Of a DNA stretch of 64,000 nt, positions 45,956-59,150 are shown in pieces (positions within the stretch are counted from its first letter, which is position 1; each line of letters begins with the position of its first letter). The notes under the pieces were generated by a model. The model was given only the letters and a program-made list of their open reading frames with translations, made no database searches and was not told the origin of the DNA. The translations under genes and the position numbers were made by a program. Where the stretch lies: assembly GCF_002776525.5 (NCBI RefSeq), contig NC_045437.1:136820797-136884796 (forward strand), written 5' to 3'. The DNA is from Piliocolobus tephrosceles. Taxonomy: Eukaryota > Chordata > Mammalia > Primates > Cercopithecidae.

Positions 45956-46849
45956 TCCATCCATATTCAGAACATTGCTGTGGACCAAGACAGATGACAG
46001 TTATGAAAAAGCTTTATGGCTATGGAATTCTGTGGCAATGTGAAAGATGATTATTCCAGAGCAATCATCACTCTAAGTAAAAGAATCAAATGTAGTGAGT
46101 GGAATTTTGTGTATGAGTCGACACATGGTACATATTTTTCAGGGGCTTCTTAAAACACTAAATTGCAGGTTGGCCTTGCTGGCTTATATATTAGTATAAT
46201 TTGCGTCTGTCGTTTTTCTGTTTATACGCTCTCATTTATATATGCAACCTCCCTCAAGTCCTCATGGAATGTATGCATTTAGTGTGTTTTTTAACAACAG
46301 TGGAAACACAGTTAATGCAAAGTTGATAGCCAGCTGTAGGTGTCCAGTCTCTGCTGCAGAAAAAAAGTAAACATGAACAATAAAAACTCCCCTTCTCTCC
46401 CTGAAATGATTCAAAGGGGGAGAGAAAAGTGAGAGCAGGGAGAGGCTCTCTGCTAATAGACTATTTTCCAAAGGATGAAGAAAATAAAATTTTATGGACA
46501 GAAAGGCACCCCTTTGAAGACTTATTTGTCCCATCCTTAACACCAAATCTTTTTCAGAGAGCTTTCAATTATTTATGAGTTAACACTCACAGTCCCTGCT
46601 CCAACCCTTAGGAGGGGATTCTTTCCTCTGATAGCAGAGGAGAAAATGGAGGCTGACAGGAGTCAGGATGGTGACATTGGAGCCTCAATACACACACATG
46701 GATCTGGACATGAAAAGTTTGAATTCGATCAAACTGTTTGCTAACCAGTTGCTAACTATGGAAACAACCTGTTGTATCTCAAACACTGACTTCCTTTTTC
46801 TTACTTAGTTATATGGTTTATAGCTTGTCACTGATTGATGGGTCAGAAT
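45956..46849. other. No gene or recognised repeat
   Basis: No coding support; looks single-copy. Confidence 0.4.
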
Positions 46850-47345
46850 TCCTTTGGTTATTCGAGATGGAAATCTAACTAAAAGCAACCAGGCAAAAGA
46901 AGCAATCGATTAGTTCATGTCCCTGGGAAATCTGGTTAAGGGGGCCCACTTCTGGAAAATTGGGTCCAGGGACTCACATGCCATCAGGACTATTTCCCTC
47001 CGTTATGAATTTTGGATAAGTTATCTTTGCTCTTTCTTGCTGTAGAGAGGCTTTCTCTATATGATTTAGGAGATACCCTTGGATACTTTTGGCTTGTATT
47101 CTAAAGTAAGACCTCCCTCACATTTGATCTCCAGATTTAAAAGTCCTGGAGATGGATTCTAATTGGCCCAACTTGGGCCATATGATCATATATAGCCCAA
47201 TCATTGTGGCCAGTGCAAAAAGGGATTATAGTTGCCTGGGCCAGAGGTGTGGGTAGGACAGGGTACTAAGATTGTCAGTACAAACAGGATCACATGATTT
47301 GAGCTCCTCCCCAAAGGGAGGAATGCCCTGTTGCCAAAATCCACA
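46850..47345. repeat. Ancient repeat relic, family unassigned
   Basis: Contains 'ggactcacatgccatcagga', 'gattctaattggcccaactt' and 'cccaatcattgtggccagtg', the 'gattggcc...atcactgtggcc' pattern of an old dispersed mammalian repeat. Boundaries are uncertain. Confidence 0.45.
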
Positions 47346-47889
47346 GATATCTACTACCAGTATTATACTTTTTTTTTTTCCTAATGGTTTTCCAATGCCT
47401 GAGAAGCTAGTTTCTACATAATTACTAAATGGGGTCTAACCAGTTCATTAAGCTGATTACTCAATCAAATTGAATTAATAACATCTTTTTCTTTCTTTCC
47501 TAAATGAGTGTGTATGTGAAGACAAGACCGCCAGGTCACAGTGCGTTTTTTTTGAAAGAAAAATCAAAATGATTTTCTTTCAAAAGGATAAGGAGTTATT
47601 TTAATTTTCTAGCATATTTGTATAAATATCAGCTTAATAAAATCACTTCTTACTCCTGGAATCATTTAGATAGCTACTTAATCTTCCACTTCAAACTCTA
47701 GATACATTCAGCATCAGGTTTCTCTGCTGAATAGCCAATTTCGAAGTCTTTCATGACTACTTTTCAGGTGTACACACTAAAACAAAGACTTCCCAACTGT
47801 AAAATTGTGAACTTTGCCTTCAACATCCTCTAGTTGTGAATTCTTTTCTTACTTTCCTGCTCACTTACCCTATCCTTCAAGTGCCTTTC
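47346..47889. other. No gene or recognised repeat
   Basis: AT-rich; nothing recognised. Confidence 0.4.
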
Positions 47890-47899
47890 TATAATTTCT

Positions 47900-48190
47900 T
47901 TTTTTTTTTTGAGACGGAATGTCCCTCTGTTGCCAGGCTGGAGTGCAGTGGCACAATCTCAGCTCACTGCAAACTCCACCTCCTGGGTTCAAGCGATTCT
48001 TCTGCCTCAGCCTCCTGAGTAGCTGGGACTGTAGGCACACACCACCACGCCAGCCTAATTTTTATATTCTTAGTAGAGATGGGTGTTTCATCATATTGAC
48101 CAGGCTGGTCTCAAACTCCTGACCTCGTGATCTGCCTGCCTCGGCCTCCCAAAGTGCTAGGATTACAGGCATGAGCCACTGCGCCTGGCT
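47900..48190 (-). mobile_element. Alu (AluS-like), reverse, with target-site duplication
   Basis: Complete reverse dimeric Alu. The word tataatttct at 47890-47899 is repeated at 48191-48200. Confidence 0.95.
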
Positions 48191-48614
48191 TATAATTTCT
48201 GTTAAAAGCTATTATTAAGAAAACACTTTGTAACAGGTATGTAGGGCCAGTTTGACTTTGCCAGATATTTTTGCATACTAAGTGCATTTACAAAGAAACT
48301 TAACAAACTTTGTGGAATAAAAGGCTTTGTCTTGGATAAGGAATTTGGGGGGATACAGTAAACACTAAGGAAATGTTTTTGGTTGGGGGAAATTTGGTCA
48401 TGATCCTGAAGTCCCACTATCTAGGCATTTGCCTACTCTATTGAGATTTGAGACTAGTCTTAGTTACAGCTGTCAGCTGCCTCTCTTTAAAACACCTTCC
48501 TTAGATCATTGCACAGTTTATCCATATACCCTCAAGTAACTCCACAAAAGTAGAAAGAAAAGCCAGACATTGAGTTTTAGGATTGTTCAAATGTGAGAAA
48601 ACCTCTTTCTTACA

Positions 48615-48760
48615 TGCAGAGTACCCTGGACTTTGAGCCAGGAGAGCTAGCTTCTAGCTACTAGCTTTTAGCTAGTCTAACTAGGAACTTATGTGACCCT
48701 AGGCAAGTCACTTATTCTCTAAGGTTTCAAGTTCACTTATTATATTATAAAATATAGTTG
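48615..48760 (-). repeat. MIR SINE, reverse
   Basis: 'tgtgaccctaggcaagtcac' and 'ttattctctaaggtttcaag' match antisense MIR. A local ctagct duplication lies at 48647-48675. Confidence 0.65.
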
Positions 48761-49297
48761 GATAAAATAATGATTATATCATTTATAACATCCCATTCAA
48801 CTCTTAATGACTTTTCTGAGTCTTTGTTCATTTATTTAAAACGTTTATCCAGTTGAAATGCTACTATCTCTCTCCATAGATATTGTGAGCATGAAGTCAG
48901 ACCATGTATGTAAAATGCCCAGGGCAGTGTAGTTGTTCAACAAATAGCAGTGGTAATGTTTATAGCTATTAATTATTCTACCACATAGTTCCTGTAGCTT
49001 CGTGTTTATGGACTGATTGCATGTGTTGTTTTCTTTGTTGTTTGGTAACAACAGCCTTACTGTGGCAGTAGTCCAAACACTTACATGTAAAGCCCTGACA
49101 TGCACTAAAGGACACCCTACCATGTGGTATATATAAGATATTATTGTCAATATTTCCCATGGGCAAAAAAGCCTATAATTATTCAGGAATTGAGGAGAAT
49201 GTTCTGCTATACCAGTGAAGGTGGATATGTCGCAAAGAAGCTTCCCTTCTTCATCTTGTGCTCAGGGTGATTTATAAATCCATCATGGTTCCATTTT

Positions 49298-49586
49298 TTT
49301 TTTTTGAGACGGAGTCTCACTCTGTCGCCCAGGCTGAAGTGCAGTGGCACAATCTAGGCTCACTGCAAACTCCACCTCCCGGGTTCACAGCATTCTCCTG
49401 CCTCAGCCTCCAGAGTAGCTGGGACTACAGGTGCCCGCCACCACACCCGGCTAATTTTCTGTATTTTTAGTAGAGGCGGGGTTTCACCGTGTTAGCCAGG
49501 GTGGTCTTGATCTCCTGACCTCGTGATATGCCCACCTCAGCCTCCCAAAGTGCTGGGATTACAGGTGTGAGCCACCGTGCCTGGCC
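49298..49586 (-). mobile_element. Alu (AluY/Sc-like), reverse
   Basis: Complete reverse dimeric Alu with 'gatctcctgacctcgtgata'. Flanks catggttccatttt (49284-49297) and catgattccctttt (49587-49600) are a diverged target-site duplication. Confidence 0.93.
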
Positions 49587-49869
49587 CATGATTCCCTTTT
49601 ATTGAGTATAGACTGGACTCAGAATCCTCCTCAACACAGTGCCTTTGTTAGTACAACACTCACCGGGGCCCTGGTAGTTACTGGCTCCTTGTCTGGTGAC
49701 TTTCTTACACAATCAAACAGTGCCATCCACAGGTGGCAGGTCTCCCCTGTCCTGGTAGTATCCTTCTGGGGCTTTTTACTGGAAACCGTCATGTGGACAG
49801 ATGGCTTCTAGCTATCTGTTATGTGAGTTCCTGTGTTGCAGGAATTACATAAAATCTAGGTGGCTAAAG

Positions 49870-50025
49870 TTCTGCTTCTACTTCTGAGCCTCAGTTTGCA
49901 CATGTACAGAATTAGGATGGTGATCCTGCCTCATAGAGTTGCTGCAATGAGGGTTAAATGACAGGAAAGGTGGAAAGTGCCTTGCACACTACCTGGCACA
50001 TAATAGATGCCTACACTGTGCTAGT
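49870..50025 (-). repeat. MIR SINE, reverse
   Basis: 'ctgagcctcagtttgcacat', 'cctcatagagttgctgcaat' and 'acctggcacataatagatgc' are clear antisense MIR. Confidence 0.8.
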
Positions 50026-50264
50026 TTCTTGCTAAGCTCAATACCTGATACATGCATGAATTTCTTTTTCAGCTCCGGAAACTTCAACAACTCCCTATTT
50101 CATGATGAATTAAGCATCAGCTCCCACATCCAGTCCAGCCTTCTCTTTTACTGCTCTGCTTGGCAATGTGGTGCCAGCTACATTGAGAGATCACACTTTC
50201 CCAAAGAAACCTTGCCTATTCCCGATTCCATGCCTTAGCATTTCAGCTCTCCCTCTCTCATTCA

Positions 50265-50720
50265 TTACCTCATCCAGTGAACACTGATTGAGAAATTATT
50301 ACGTGCCAGACACTGTGCTGGGCAGAGAAGGTCCCTATTCTTGTGCATACATATTCCAGATGCGGGCAGGGGAGAGAACAATAAGCAAGTAAACAAGATA
50401 TTATTAGGTGGTGATGAGTAATGCAAGAGTGAGTAACTTTAGAGCCAGTTTAGATATGGTGGACAGGAAATGCCATCTGAGGAGATGACATTTTGCATTA
50501 AGATGTGGATGATGGCGAGCCAGCCTCACAAAGATCTAAGTGAAGAGGGTTTCAAGCCGAGGAAACAGCAGGTGCAAAAGTGTTCAAGTAGGACTGTTCT
50601 TGGCATGTTTGGGGAACAGGACAGAAGCTAGAGTAGCTGAAAAACAGAGATCAAGGGAAGAGGAGTATGGATGGTCATGTAATCTGAGATCAGAGGCCCT
50701 TCTTCAGAGACTGGACACAA
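50265..50720 (+). repeat. Ancient interspersed repeat, family unassigned (copy D)
   Basis: 'attacgtgccagacactgtg', 'gaacaataagcaagtaaac', 'cagcaggtgcaaaagtgttc' and 'ctagagtagctgaaaaacag' follow the same block order as copies B and C. Confidence 0.6.
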
Positions 50721-51382
50721 GATGATGATGGCATGTGGAAGATGACCCAGGCACTTTGCCTTTATTCCCATTTGGCACGAACCAGGTCAAAACTTGTGTT
50801 TTACTTAGTGATGCTTATGTGTCTTATTTTTCCTTCCTGACTGTCAACTTTCCAAGGGACAGGTCTACGACTTATTTGTCTCTTATTCTCCATGACATCT
50901 ACTTGTGGACATGGGTGCTTATTACCTATGTTTGTTAGAAGGATGCATGTATATTATTCTGGGATAAAAGTAAAAGCGAAGCTTATTCAGTCTCTTGGGG
51001 GAAAGGAGGGCTCACTGATAGGTCTCTGAACTTGTTCTGGCTGCAGAGGCACCTGGCAAAAAGAGCAGGGAGACTGGGAAGAGCATAAACCACATCTGCA
51101 GGCAGAGTCCCATGCTCTCTCTTGAGCCACGTTGTTAGGTCTGTCTGATTGCCTGATTGAACCTCTGACCTTGGCTTCTCTAGCCTGTATCTATGTATGG
51201 GGCCGAATTCTTCTGACTGCAGCTTCCTTCGCTAAACTCAACTTCTTTGCCTAAATTCATGTTAAGTGTTCATCTTCTCTGAAGGTTTACCTGATTTAGG
51301 ATCTTCATCCTGCTCCTATTCAGCCTTATTTTGTCATCGTCCACATCCCAACATGCTACTGGGATGCTGTAATTACGTAAGA
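50721..51382. other. No gene or recognised repeat
   Basis: No coding support; nothing recognised. Confidence 0.4.
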
Positions 51383-51602
51383 CAGGATTTCTCAGCCTTG
51401 ACACTATTGACACCTTGAGCTGCATAGTTCTTTGTTGTGTGGGGCTTCCCTGTGCGTTGCAGGCTATTTAGCAGGACCCCTGGTCTCTATCCACTAAATG
51501 CCAATTGCAACTCCATTCCCCAGTTTTGATAACCCCAAATGTCTCCAGATATTGCTAAATGTCTCTTGGGGGCAACATCACTCCTCGTTGAGGATTATTG
51601 AA
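51383..51602 (-). mobile_element. MER20 hAT MITE, reverse
   Basis: Full-length-looking copy: 'ggatttctcagccttgacac', 'ctttgttgtgtggggcttcc', 'tttagcaggacccctggtct', 'tgtctccagatattgctaaa', 'cgttgaggattattg'. Order and length match MER20. Confidence 0.85.
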
Positions 51603-51614
51603 AAACAGGATCTT

Positions 51615-51710
51615 AGATATTGTTAGATTTATCCTTCCTTCGTTTCACAGACTAGGACACTGAGGCCAAAAGTAGTGAAATGAGTTGCCCAGGGTGTTTA
51701 CAACATATTG
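51615..51710 (+). repeat. MIR fragment
   Basis: 'cgtttcacagactaggacac' and 'gaaatgagttgcccagggtg' match the MIR core. Confidence 0.6.
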
Positions 51711-51819
51711 ATAGTAATGCAGGCAATAGACTTCATATCTTTAAATTCTCTGTTCACTGCTTTCCTTAGCACAGTGAAATCTCCCCAAGAAGTGGTCAAG
51801 TAAAGTGGAAATGATAAAT

Positions 51820-52020
51820 GTAACTTTGGAGACAGACTTGGATTAGAATCTAGGCCAAGCCATTGGTTGGTTGCATGACTTTGGGTTCTGAGCTTCCATT
51901 TCCTCTTACAATGGTGATAAATCCCTGTCTTGCAGGATTGTTTTGAGGACAAAAAGATGTAGTCAAAACCCTAGCTTCCTACCTGGTATGCAGTTAGTGC
52001 TAAGTAAATGCTGGTTCCCA
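51820..52020 (-). repeat. MIR SINE, reverse
   Basis: 'agacttggattagaatctag', 'gttgcatgactttgggttct' and 'cagttagtgctaagtaaatg' are in antisense MIR order. Confidence 0.75.
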
Positions 52021-52786
52021 TTCCTTGGTGTGCTATAAAAATGGCAAATAGCATTGAGGAAGAGGACTTAAGAGTTAGAGTCACCAGAGGACTCATTGTG
52101 CCCAGGAAGATGCAGTTGATGGGCAGTGCCTTCCAGTGGACTTTGTTAAAAGTGCAGGTGGTGTGATCTGGTGTCTATAATGGAAACAGCCAAGTAGTTT
52201 TCCGGTTTGGAAAATAACTGATCATGTTGAAGGCTGACTCATTTGACTAGGCTGTTTTTTTCTCCTTTCCTGTGGAGGGACCTCTGTGATTATTATCTTA
52301 TCTCTAATGTCTTGTGTCTCTTCTTATCCCCAGCAGAAAGTTATGTCATTACAAACATGCCTAAAGGGTAAAGGAGCATGTAGAGCTCAAGTTGGGGACT
52401 CTGTCTTTTCTTCCTCTGGTATTAGGTAAATATAATGACATTTTGCTCTTTAGGACTATCGAAATTTGATATCTGGGGCTATCTTGCCCAGTCTAGGCTC
52501 TTACTCACTGGGACACCTGGATAGAGGAGATACTGTTCACAGGTGTAATACTGGCCTCTGGCTTTCACAAGAAACCCAGTTCCCTTGGCCCACAGACATT
52601 CTTACAACTCAGAATGTGCCCAGAGCAACAGGAAGGAGAAACCACACTGAAAAAGTGAACTACCATCAGGTGACCTGGGCTCTGTGATTGGTCGGACCAC
52701 TAACAAATATTCCTAATATAGCACTTCATAATTTTCAAAGAAGTTTTCATGAATGCTTTCTTTGATCCCCAGGATGGCTGGATTGT
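52021..52786. other. No gene; eroded MIR at the right edge
   Basis: Nothing recognised for most of the stretch. About 52715-52786 and 52985-53090 look like the two halves of an eroded MIR split by the MER5A. Confidence 0.4.
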
Positions 52787-52984
52787 AGTAGTTCTCAACC
52801 TTGGCTTCACATTGTAATCACTTGGGAGTTCAAAGCAAACAATAACAATTATTATTTAAAAAAACCTACTATGCCTGTGCTTCATCTCAGACCGACTAAA
52901 TCTGGAGATATGTCTTGGACATTGGTGATTTTTTAAAACTTCCCTAGTTGATGCTAATGTGCAAGCAGGGTTGAGAATCATTGC
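52787..52984 (+). mobile_element. MER5A hAT MITE
   Basis: Starts 'tagtagttctcaaccttggc' and ends with the inverted form 'gcagggttgagaatcattg', the terminal inverted repeats of MER5A. The length is close to the family's usual length of just under 190 bp, plus a small AT insertion. Confidence 0.85.
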
Positions 52985-53109
52985 CTTTGTCCCATTTCTT
53001 TGATGAGTAAAATAAGACTGAGGGCAGTACATTTTCTTGTCCAAGCTTGAAAGAGCCAGGAGAAGCCAGGTATTGTAAACTCTAATCCACTGGCCTTCCC
53101 AACTTTTCT

Positions 53110-53426
53110 TCTTCTTCTTTTTTTTTGCTTTTGTTTCTGTTTTGAGATAGAATCTCACTCTGTTGCCCAGGCTGGAGTGCAGCAGTGCGATCTCAGTTCA
53201 CTGCAACCTCCACCTCCTGGGTTCAAGCAATTCTCCTGCCTCAGCCTCCTGAGTAGCTAGGATTACAGGCATGTGCTACCATGCCTGGGTAATTTTTGTA
53301 TTTTTTCAGTAGAAACAGGATTTCGCCATGTTGACCAGGCTGGTCTTGAACTCCTGGTCTTAGGCAATCTGCACGCCTTGGCCTCCCAAAGTATGGGATT
53401 ACAGGCGTAAGCCACCACGCTCAGCC
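53110..53426 (-). mobile_element. Alu (AluS/J-like), reverse
   Basis: Complete reverse dimeric Alu with a long T-rich, partly decayed tail (53110-53142) and several substitutions, suggesting an older copy. Confidence 0.93.
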
Positions 53427-54304
53427 AAGAACCTCACTTTTTTTGGACCTTTATCCCCATAGAAATTCTTTCTTAAATAGCATGTAAGCATTTGTTGCAG
53501 AACAAACTTGCTATTTTGTCTCTTATTCAAGGTAGGTTGATTTTTTGCTTTATTTCAGTGAAAGACATCCATGCCCACTCCTGCAGGGCCTTGCTGACTT
53601 CATCTCAGTGCCCATCAGGGTGTTATTGACCAGAGGAGCTGAAGAGAAGGGATATAAAAGATTCAAGAAAAAGTCTTGGTGATCGTGACTTCCTTCCTCC
53701 CTCTTCCCCTCTTCTGGGCACACACAGGACATCAAGTTAATAGTGAACTCTAGGGATCTGGAATGGAAGAAAATCAGAGGATATGCATTTCAACGTTCAC
53801 ACCTGTAACATCTCTCTGACAGGGGGCGCTGTTCTAAGTCCAGTGTTAACCTAATTTTACTATGGAGTTACTTTGACCACTAGTTGAACCTAAGTCCATT
53901 GCCCTTGTAATGACCAGAACTGATCCTGAACTTGCCCAAACAGAAAAAGTTATCTCCATTTTCCTCATGAAGGCTCTGGGGACCCTCTTGCAGGCTGGAT
54001 CAACCATTGCTAATGGAACCTGGTTTTTAGTCCCCTCCCTTACCTGCTTGCTACTCCTGAGCCTAGATCCATTGTAAAGGTGCTACAGCTGGCACCCTTC
54101 CCTCCTCTTTTCCTTTTGCAATCCTGTCTAGATTAATGATCTCTCCATGCCCTAAGAGCACGGACTGGCTTTCCAAAAAGAGTAGCAGGTGTGGCTTTCA
54201 CCATTCCATTTTCAGTTACTTTGGCATAATAGGTAGGTAGAGAACTCACTTGGTATTTCTTGGCCATAGTTCGTCATGACCTGGTTAACAGTGAGGTGGG
54301 TAGT
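53427..54304. other. No gene or recognised repeat
   Basis: Nothing recognised. Confidence 0.4.
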
Positions 54305-54500
54305 TAGGGTTGTAAAGGCTTGGATTTAGACAGACTTAGTTCAAATCCTGGTGCTGTCACTTACAGGTCTGTAAGCAAGTTATGTAATTTCTTTAAGTTT
54401 CAGATTCCTCATCTGAAAGGCCCTACTTCGAGCTTCTGTTATAATATAGAAGGTATGAAGTGTGCTTAACATAGTAAGTGCTCAATACATGGCAGCCTGT
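54305..54500 (-). repeat. MIR SINE, reverse
   Basis: 'tagttcaaatcctggtgctg', 'gtaagcaagttatgtaattt' and 'catagtaagtgctcaataca' define an antisense MIR. It is the last recognised interspersed repeat before the GRIA1 3' UTR. Confidence 0.75.
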
Positions 54501-54739
54501 GCTATGATAGCCCTTATGACCATTGTCCAAGCTATTTGACAGTAAGGCAACAGAAATCATTTTTCTCTGCAGTCAGCTGGTGTTAAGTGCTTTCTCACTC
54601 AGAGGTACCCTAGATGCTGCAAGGTGTATGCAAACAATGACTGTAGCTTCACACAAACCTGCCAGTTTCTCTTCTTTCTCCCAACCCTTTTCTATTGTAG
54701 TAGTTATTGTCCATGCTACTGTTTGAGCTTCTCTGTTCA

Positions 54740-54745
54740 TTTATT
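54740..54745 (-). promoter_or_regulatory. Candidate GRIA1 polyadenylation signal AATAAA
   Basis: The first canonical AATAAA I see on the minus strand after the GRIA1 stop codon, about 3.25 kb downstream. The weaker ATTAAA hexamers at 55561-55556 and 55374-55369 could act earlier. Confidence 0.4.
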
Positions 54746-55555
54746 TTAGACCTCTGGTCGTTGTTAATATGCAGTGTTCCTTGGGAAAGAAAACACTTGA
54801 AGCTGTTCTTAATCATTGATATCTAAGTATCAACAAATGTCAGATCCTCTACAGAAAGCCATTTTGCTTAAGGGGAAAAAAGCTTCTAGGCAAGAATGAA
54901 GGTTGTGGTATCTGAGGACCAAAATTATTCTCTGGATAATCTAGACTTATAAGCATGGTCTAGATTTGGTTCTGGCTGTGATTCTGTGCACATCACAGCT
55001 GTATCTCTCCAGTTTGGGGATGTCTGGGAGATGTTCCATGTGAACCATCCAGTTCCCTAGAGGTACTGTGATGGCTCCAAGTCAAGCTCTGGTTTTTATG
55101 CAATTGGAATTGTGGCTCCTAGAAGCCAAATACCACCGTTTGCCTTTTGTTGTTGTTGTGGTTATCCTATTTGGATGAATAACTCACAATGTTCTAGTTC
55201 AGCTGAAATGACTCGAGAGCTGTTTGTGAGTTAGAAACAGTGGTCACAGTTAAAAACCTACTAGTCTCAGGCTCTGCAATAAGGAAATAATCTCTAGAGC
55301 CCCGGCTTCAGAAATGGCACAAAAATGGAATGGACAAATATGAAAAGTAGATAATGGATCCACAGTGATTTAATATTCGGTGATATTTTCATTTTATGCA
55401 AATACCAAAAGAAAAAAACCTGGCTATTTGAAAGAAAAACAGGAACCAAAAAAATACTTAGTGTTTGATCAAGCAAGAATCCTTTCACACATCTGCCAAG
55501 AGAGTTAAAACAAATATAGATGTTAAATAAAAGGCCCAGGTACCAAAGAGCAAAA

Positions 55556-55561
55556 TTTAAT
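55556..55561 (-). promoter_or_regulatory. Candidate GRIA1 polyadenylation signal ATTAAA
   Basis: Minus-strand ATTAAA about 2.44 kb after the stop codon, in an AT-rich context. It is the nearest variant hexamer to a 2.4-kb 3' UTR. Confidence 0.35.
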
Positions 55562-57997
55562 GAAAGCCAGAACTGTTAAGTATGGATTCCTGTTGAGAAA
55601 AATGTCAGTCTCTTTCAGAGTTTCCCCAATGCTCTATTTTTAAGAAAAGTGTAGTAAAAATACATAATACAAGTTAACTTTTTTCTTGCTTTTGTTTTCC
55701 TTTCGTTTCTCCATTGATGAAAAAGCATCATCAAGACTTCGCCAGAGTCTTGGACCCCCTCATAGCATAGACCCTCATTTCTAGCACAAACAAGTCTGTC
55801 TTTATCCGCTCATGTTACTGGTGGGCTCAGTAGCTGGAGAGGCGTCTTACCAGGCCAAAGGCAAAAAGTCTTTGAAGCATGTTGATGTTAAAGGGTTATT
55901 TCCAACTCTTCCAAGATGCAGACACCTTAATGGTGGGTCACTTTGGATTCTGCAGTGGTAGTCTGAAGGCTGAGAAAAATCTTGTGCGAGGGCAGGGGCT
56001 GAGGGACATCAGATGGCAGTAGTGAAAAGCAATCATCCATCTTGAGGGTCTGTTTTCATGAACCATGCCCACATTGACACGTGAGAGATTGAACAACACG
56101 AGTCGAAAAAGGGAAGAGTTTGATTTTGGAAGGATTTTTTGCTATGGCTGATGACAGGACAGTGGAGAGATATAGAGATGTTGTGGGTCCACCAAGAGAA
56201 TCCACAGAAAAGCCAGTCAAGCTGCACCTACCCCTACATAGGCTCCAAAACCTTTAGCATGTCAATTGCTAATGATAACCCCTAGCAGAGAAAATTGGAT
56301 AGAAGTAGGGGGTAAGGGAACAAGCCAGAGTACGGTTATCAGTAAAAGCTAATGACACATGGCACGCACTGAATCATGCACCTAGGAGAGTGACTGCTGG
56401 AGAGCTGGAAGCCAGTTACACCAAGAATGAGAGTTGGGATCTCCAAGAAAGCTATATGTCAGGGATTCTCACTTCCAATCAAAGTTGCACTATCCCTGGG
56501 CTTCTCTCTATAAACCCTGCCACTTCACCAATCTTGCTTTAGTTCAGCTTTGTAGCCCCAATCATAGATATATTGGAATACAACGTTCTCATGCTGTCTT
56601 AGCTGGGGGAAGGTCAGCCTCCTTGGGTTAGAACCTGGGATCGAATGTCTTAAGGTGCCCTAAATGTCATTATCAACTTAATCCATCTCCCTATACGTCT
56701 TCAATTATTTCCTGGGGTATCTCACTTTCTAAAGATGACAGAGCATTATCTGGCCACATGCTAAAACAACACCTTATATTAACACAAAAACCCAAGTTCT
56801 TTGCATAAGCATAAACTTCATATGTGTTTTCTCAAACCTAGGATAGGGCACACCATGGAAAGCTCTATTTTGTATAAACTTTTGATGAGGCTTCCTCTTC
56901 CAAAATTTTTCTGTCACCTTTCTTTCATACTTAGCTTGCATAGCATTGTTCCCCATGTCAGAGGCTCCATAGAAGAAGAGAATCTACTCCACAATGGGTT
57001 CCTGCTTAGATACCAGGCAAAGAAAAAGTGAGAATCGTGGGCAATATCTCCCTGGCTGTTATCTCTTCCCAAAATTCTGCTTGGTTTAGGAGGCCAAGTG
57101 CCTTCAGCTACCAGACTGCCGTTGAGCCTGAGCACACCAGGACATACTTCTCAGGGCTGAGGCTGACTCTGAAGAACAAATATACCATACCACCTATGGC
57201 CTGTGAAATGGCTCTTCCACATTAAAGGAACTGTTTTTCTGAGCAGCAGTAACTTGAGGAGTCCTTCTCTGACTGCACATCTGCCCCTGCCCTCTCCACC
57301 ACCCTCATCCTGAGTTGCTTTTCACCTGTGTTCTCCACTAAATCAGTGCTTAAGCAGTGCCCCACTTGGGGAAGGCAGCCCACTTCTCCAACAATGTCTG
57401 TCCCCATCAAAGGCTTGGGGCCAAGGAGTGGAGGGTAACATGGAAAGCCCCCATGGAGAATTAGTTTGAAGGTTGCTTTTTTCCCTCTTGCTTGTAAAGT
57501 GGAACAAATATTGAATCTCCAATCTGAAAACTGAAGAGGGATGGGTAGGGAGTTGGGGATAAGAAGAAAGGAGAAGGAAAGGGTCTAACAGAACCTGCAA
57601 ACCATGGATATTAGTAAGAAAAAAAATTGCACACACTAAGACACACTAACAACTGAATTAAAATAAAACAGTGCAGTTTCCTCATTAGTGTTCCAGTGAC
57701 TCTACTGTCAGAGACACAGGATTCATTAGACAGGGTTACTCTCCCCTTATTGCAGTACAGTGTTATTTTTTCATCCTCACTTAGCAAACAAAAAAGGGTG
57801 AAAGAACATCAAAAAAGGAAAAGGGACAGAAAAATGGTTTTTCAATTCTTCAGGAAAACCTGTTGAATCATCCTTCTTGTGGTCGCAGTGGTTGGTGGTG
57901 GTTGCGTTTCATTTTGTTGTTGTTTTTGGCACTGAAGGGTTTGGGATGGGGCTGGGGAGCCCGAGCCTGCTCCCCAAGGGGTCTCCATCTGCTCCAG

Positions 57998-58273
<276 letters not shown>

Positions 58274-59029
58274 TCAAATATAACTCCAACTCTGCTTCCC
58301 CATCCACCCCGTCTTCTATTCTACAATGCTAATTCTGACTTCCCAGGAATTCAGAAAACTATCACTTGGCTCTGGACATATCTGATCCCCTCTCTTAGCC
58401 TCAAGTTGAATGTTCAGTGAGGTGTGTTAGATTGGGTGAGACAGAAGGTCCTTTGTTATTCTTACAGTCTGTGATTTCTAAAGGTGGAATATTTCCTTGA
58501 TATTATTGATTAATGTGTGATGTAGCAACACAACTAAGCGGAAAACCTTCTGGAAATGGGGTTTGGAAACTTGGATTCTAGTTCTGGTTATGACATCAAC
58601 TAGTCATGTGACTGTACATATCTCCTTAGTATTCTAGAATTTTTAAACCTCCATGTCTATACCATGTGATTCTCTATGCACCTACACACTGTTATTAGCA
58701 AGAATGGTGCTACCACTTGAAAAATGCTTTGAAATGTTAAAATAAATTGAGAGTGTGATATTGTTGGGTTAAAATGGAAAACTACCTCTGATTTACTTCA
58801 GAAAAAATTCTAGCCTACCTCTATAGCAGCATGTGTTAAGGGAATGTAGGACTCGTTTGAATAATACAATATGCAAAATGTAATTGGAAAGGAACATGTG
58901 CTAAAGAAAATGAGAATGCATTCCAAAGATTATCATCTGTGCATCAACTGCTTCCCATCAGCCTGTAGACCCTGTACTTCCAGACTGATATATCAGATCA
59001 GTGCCACTAAGCTTGTGACTTCTAGAATG

Positions 59030-59150
59030 TCGGAATTCTAGGTCTGAAAAGGACTCCAAGGATCACCCCGGAATCAGATGAGTTAAGTGGGATATTCAAG
59101 ACCACAAAGTAGGTCTAGAACCATATCCTCTTAGACAAGAGGAAGTGTTC
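59030..59150 (+). repeat. MIR3/L3-like fragment
   Basis: 'ctagaatgtcggaattctag', 'aaaaggactccaaggatcac' and 'aagaccacaaagtaggtcta' follow the order of an old MIR3-like SINE. Weak match. Confidence 0.4.

Larger units (their letters stand above)
54740..57997 (-). other. GRIA1 3' untranslated region (probable extent)
   Basis: This stretch follows the GRIA1 stop codon on the minus strand and contains no recognisable Alu, L1, MIR, L2 or LTR sequence, unlike both flanks. That fits a constrained terminal-exon UTR. The 3' limit is inferred: candidate signals on the minus strand are ATTAAA at 55561-55556 and 55374-55369, and AATAAA at 54745-54740. The UTR would be roughly 2.4 to 3.3 kb. A TTTTAT word (possible cytoplasmic polyadenylation element) lies at 57668-57663. 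Confidence 0.65.
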
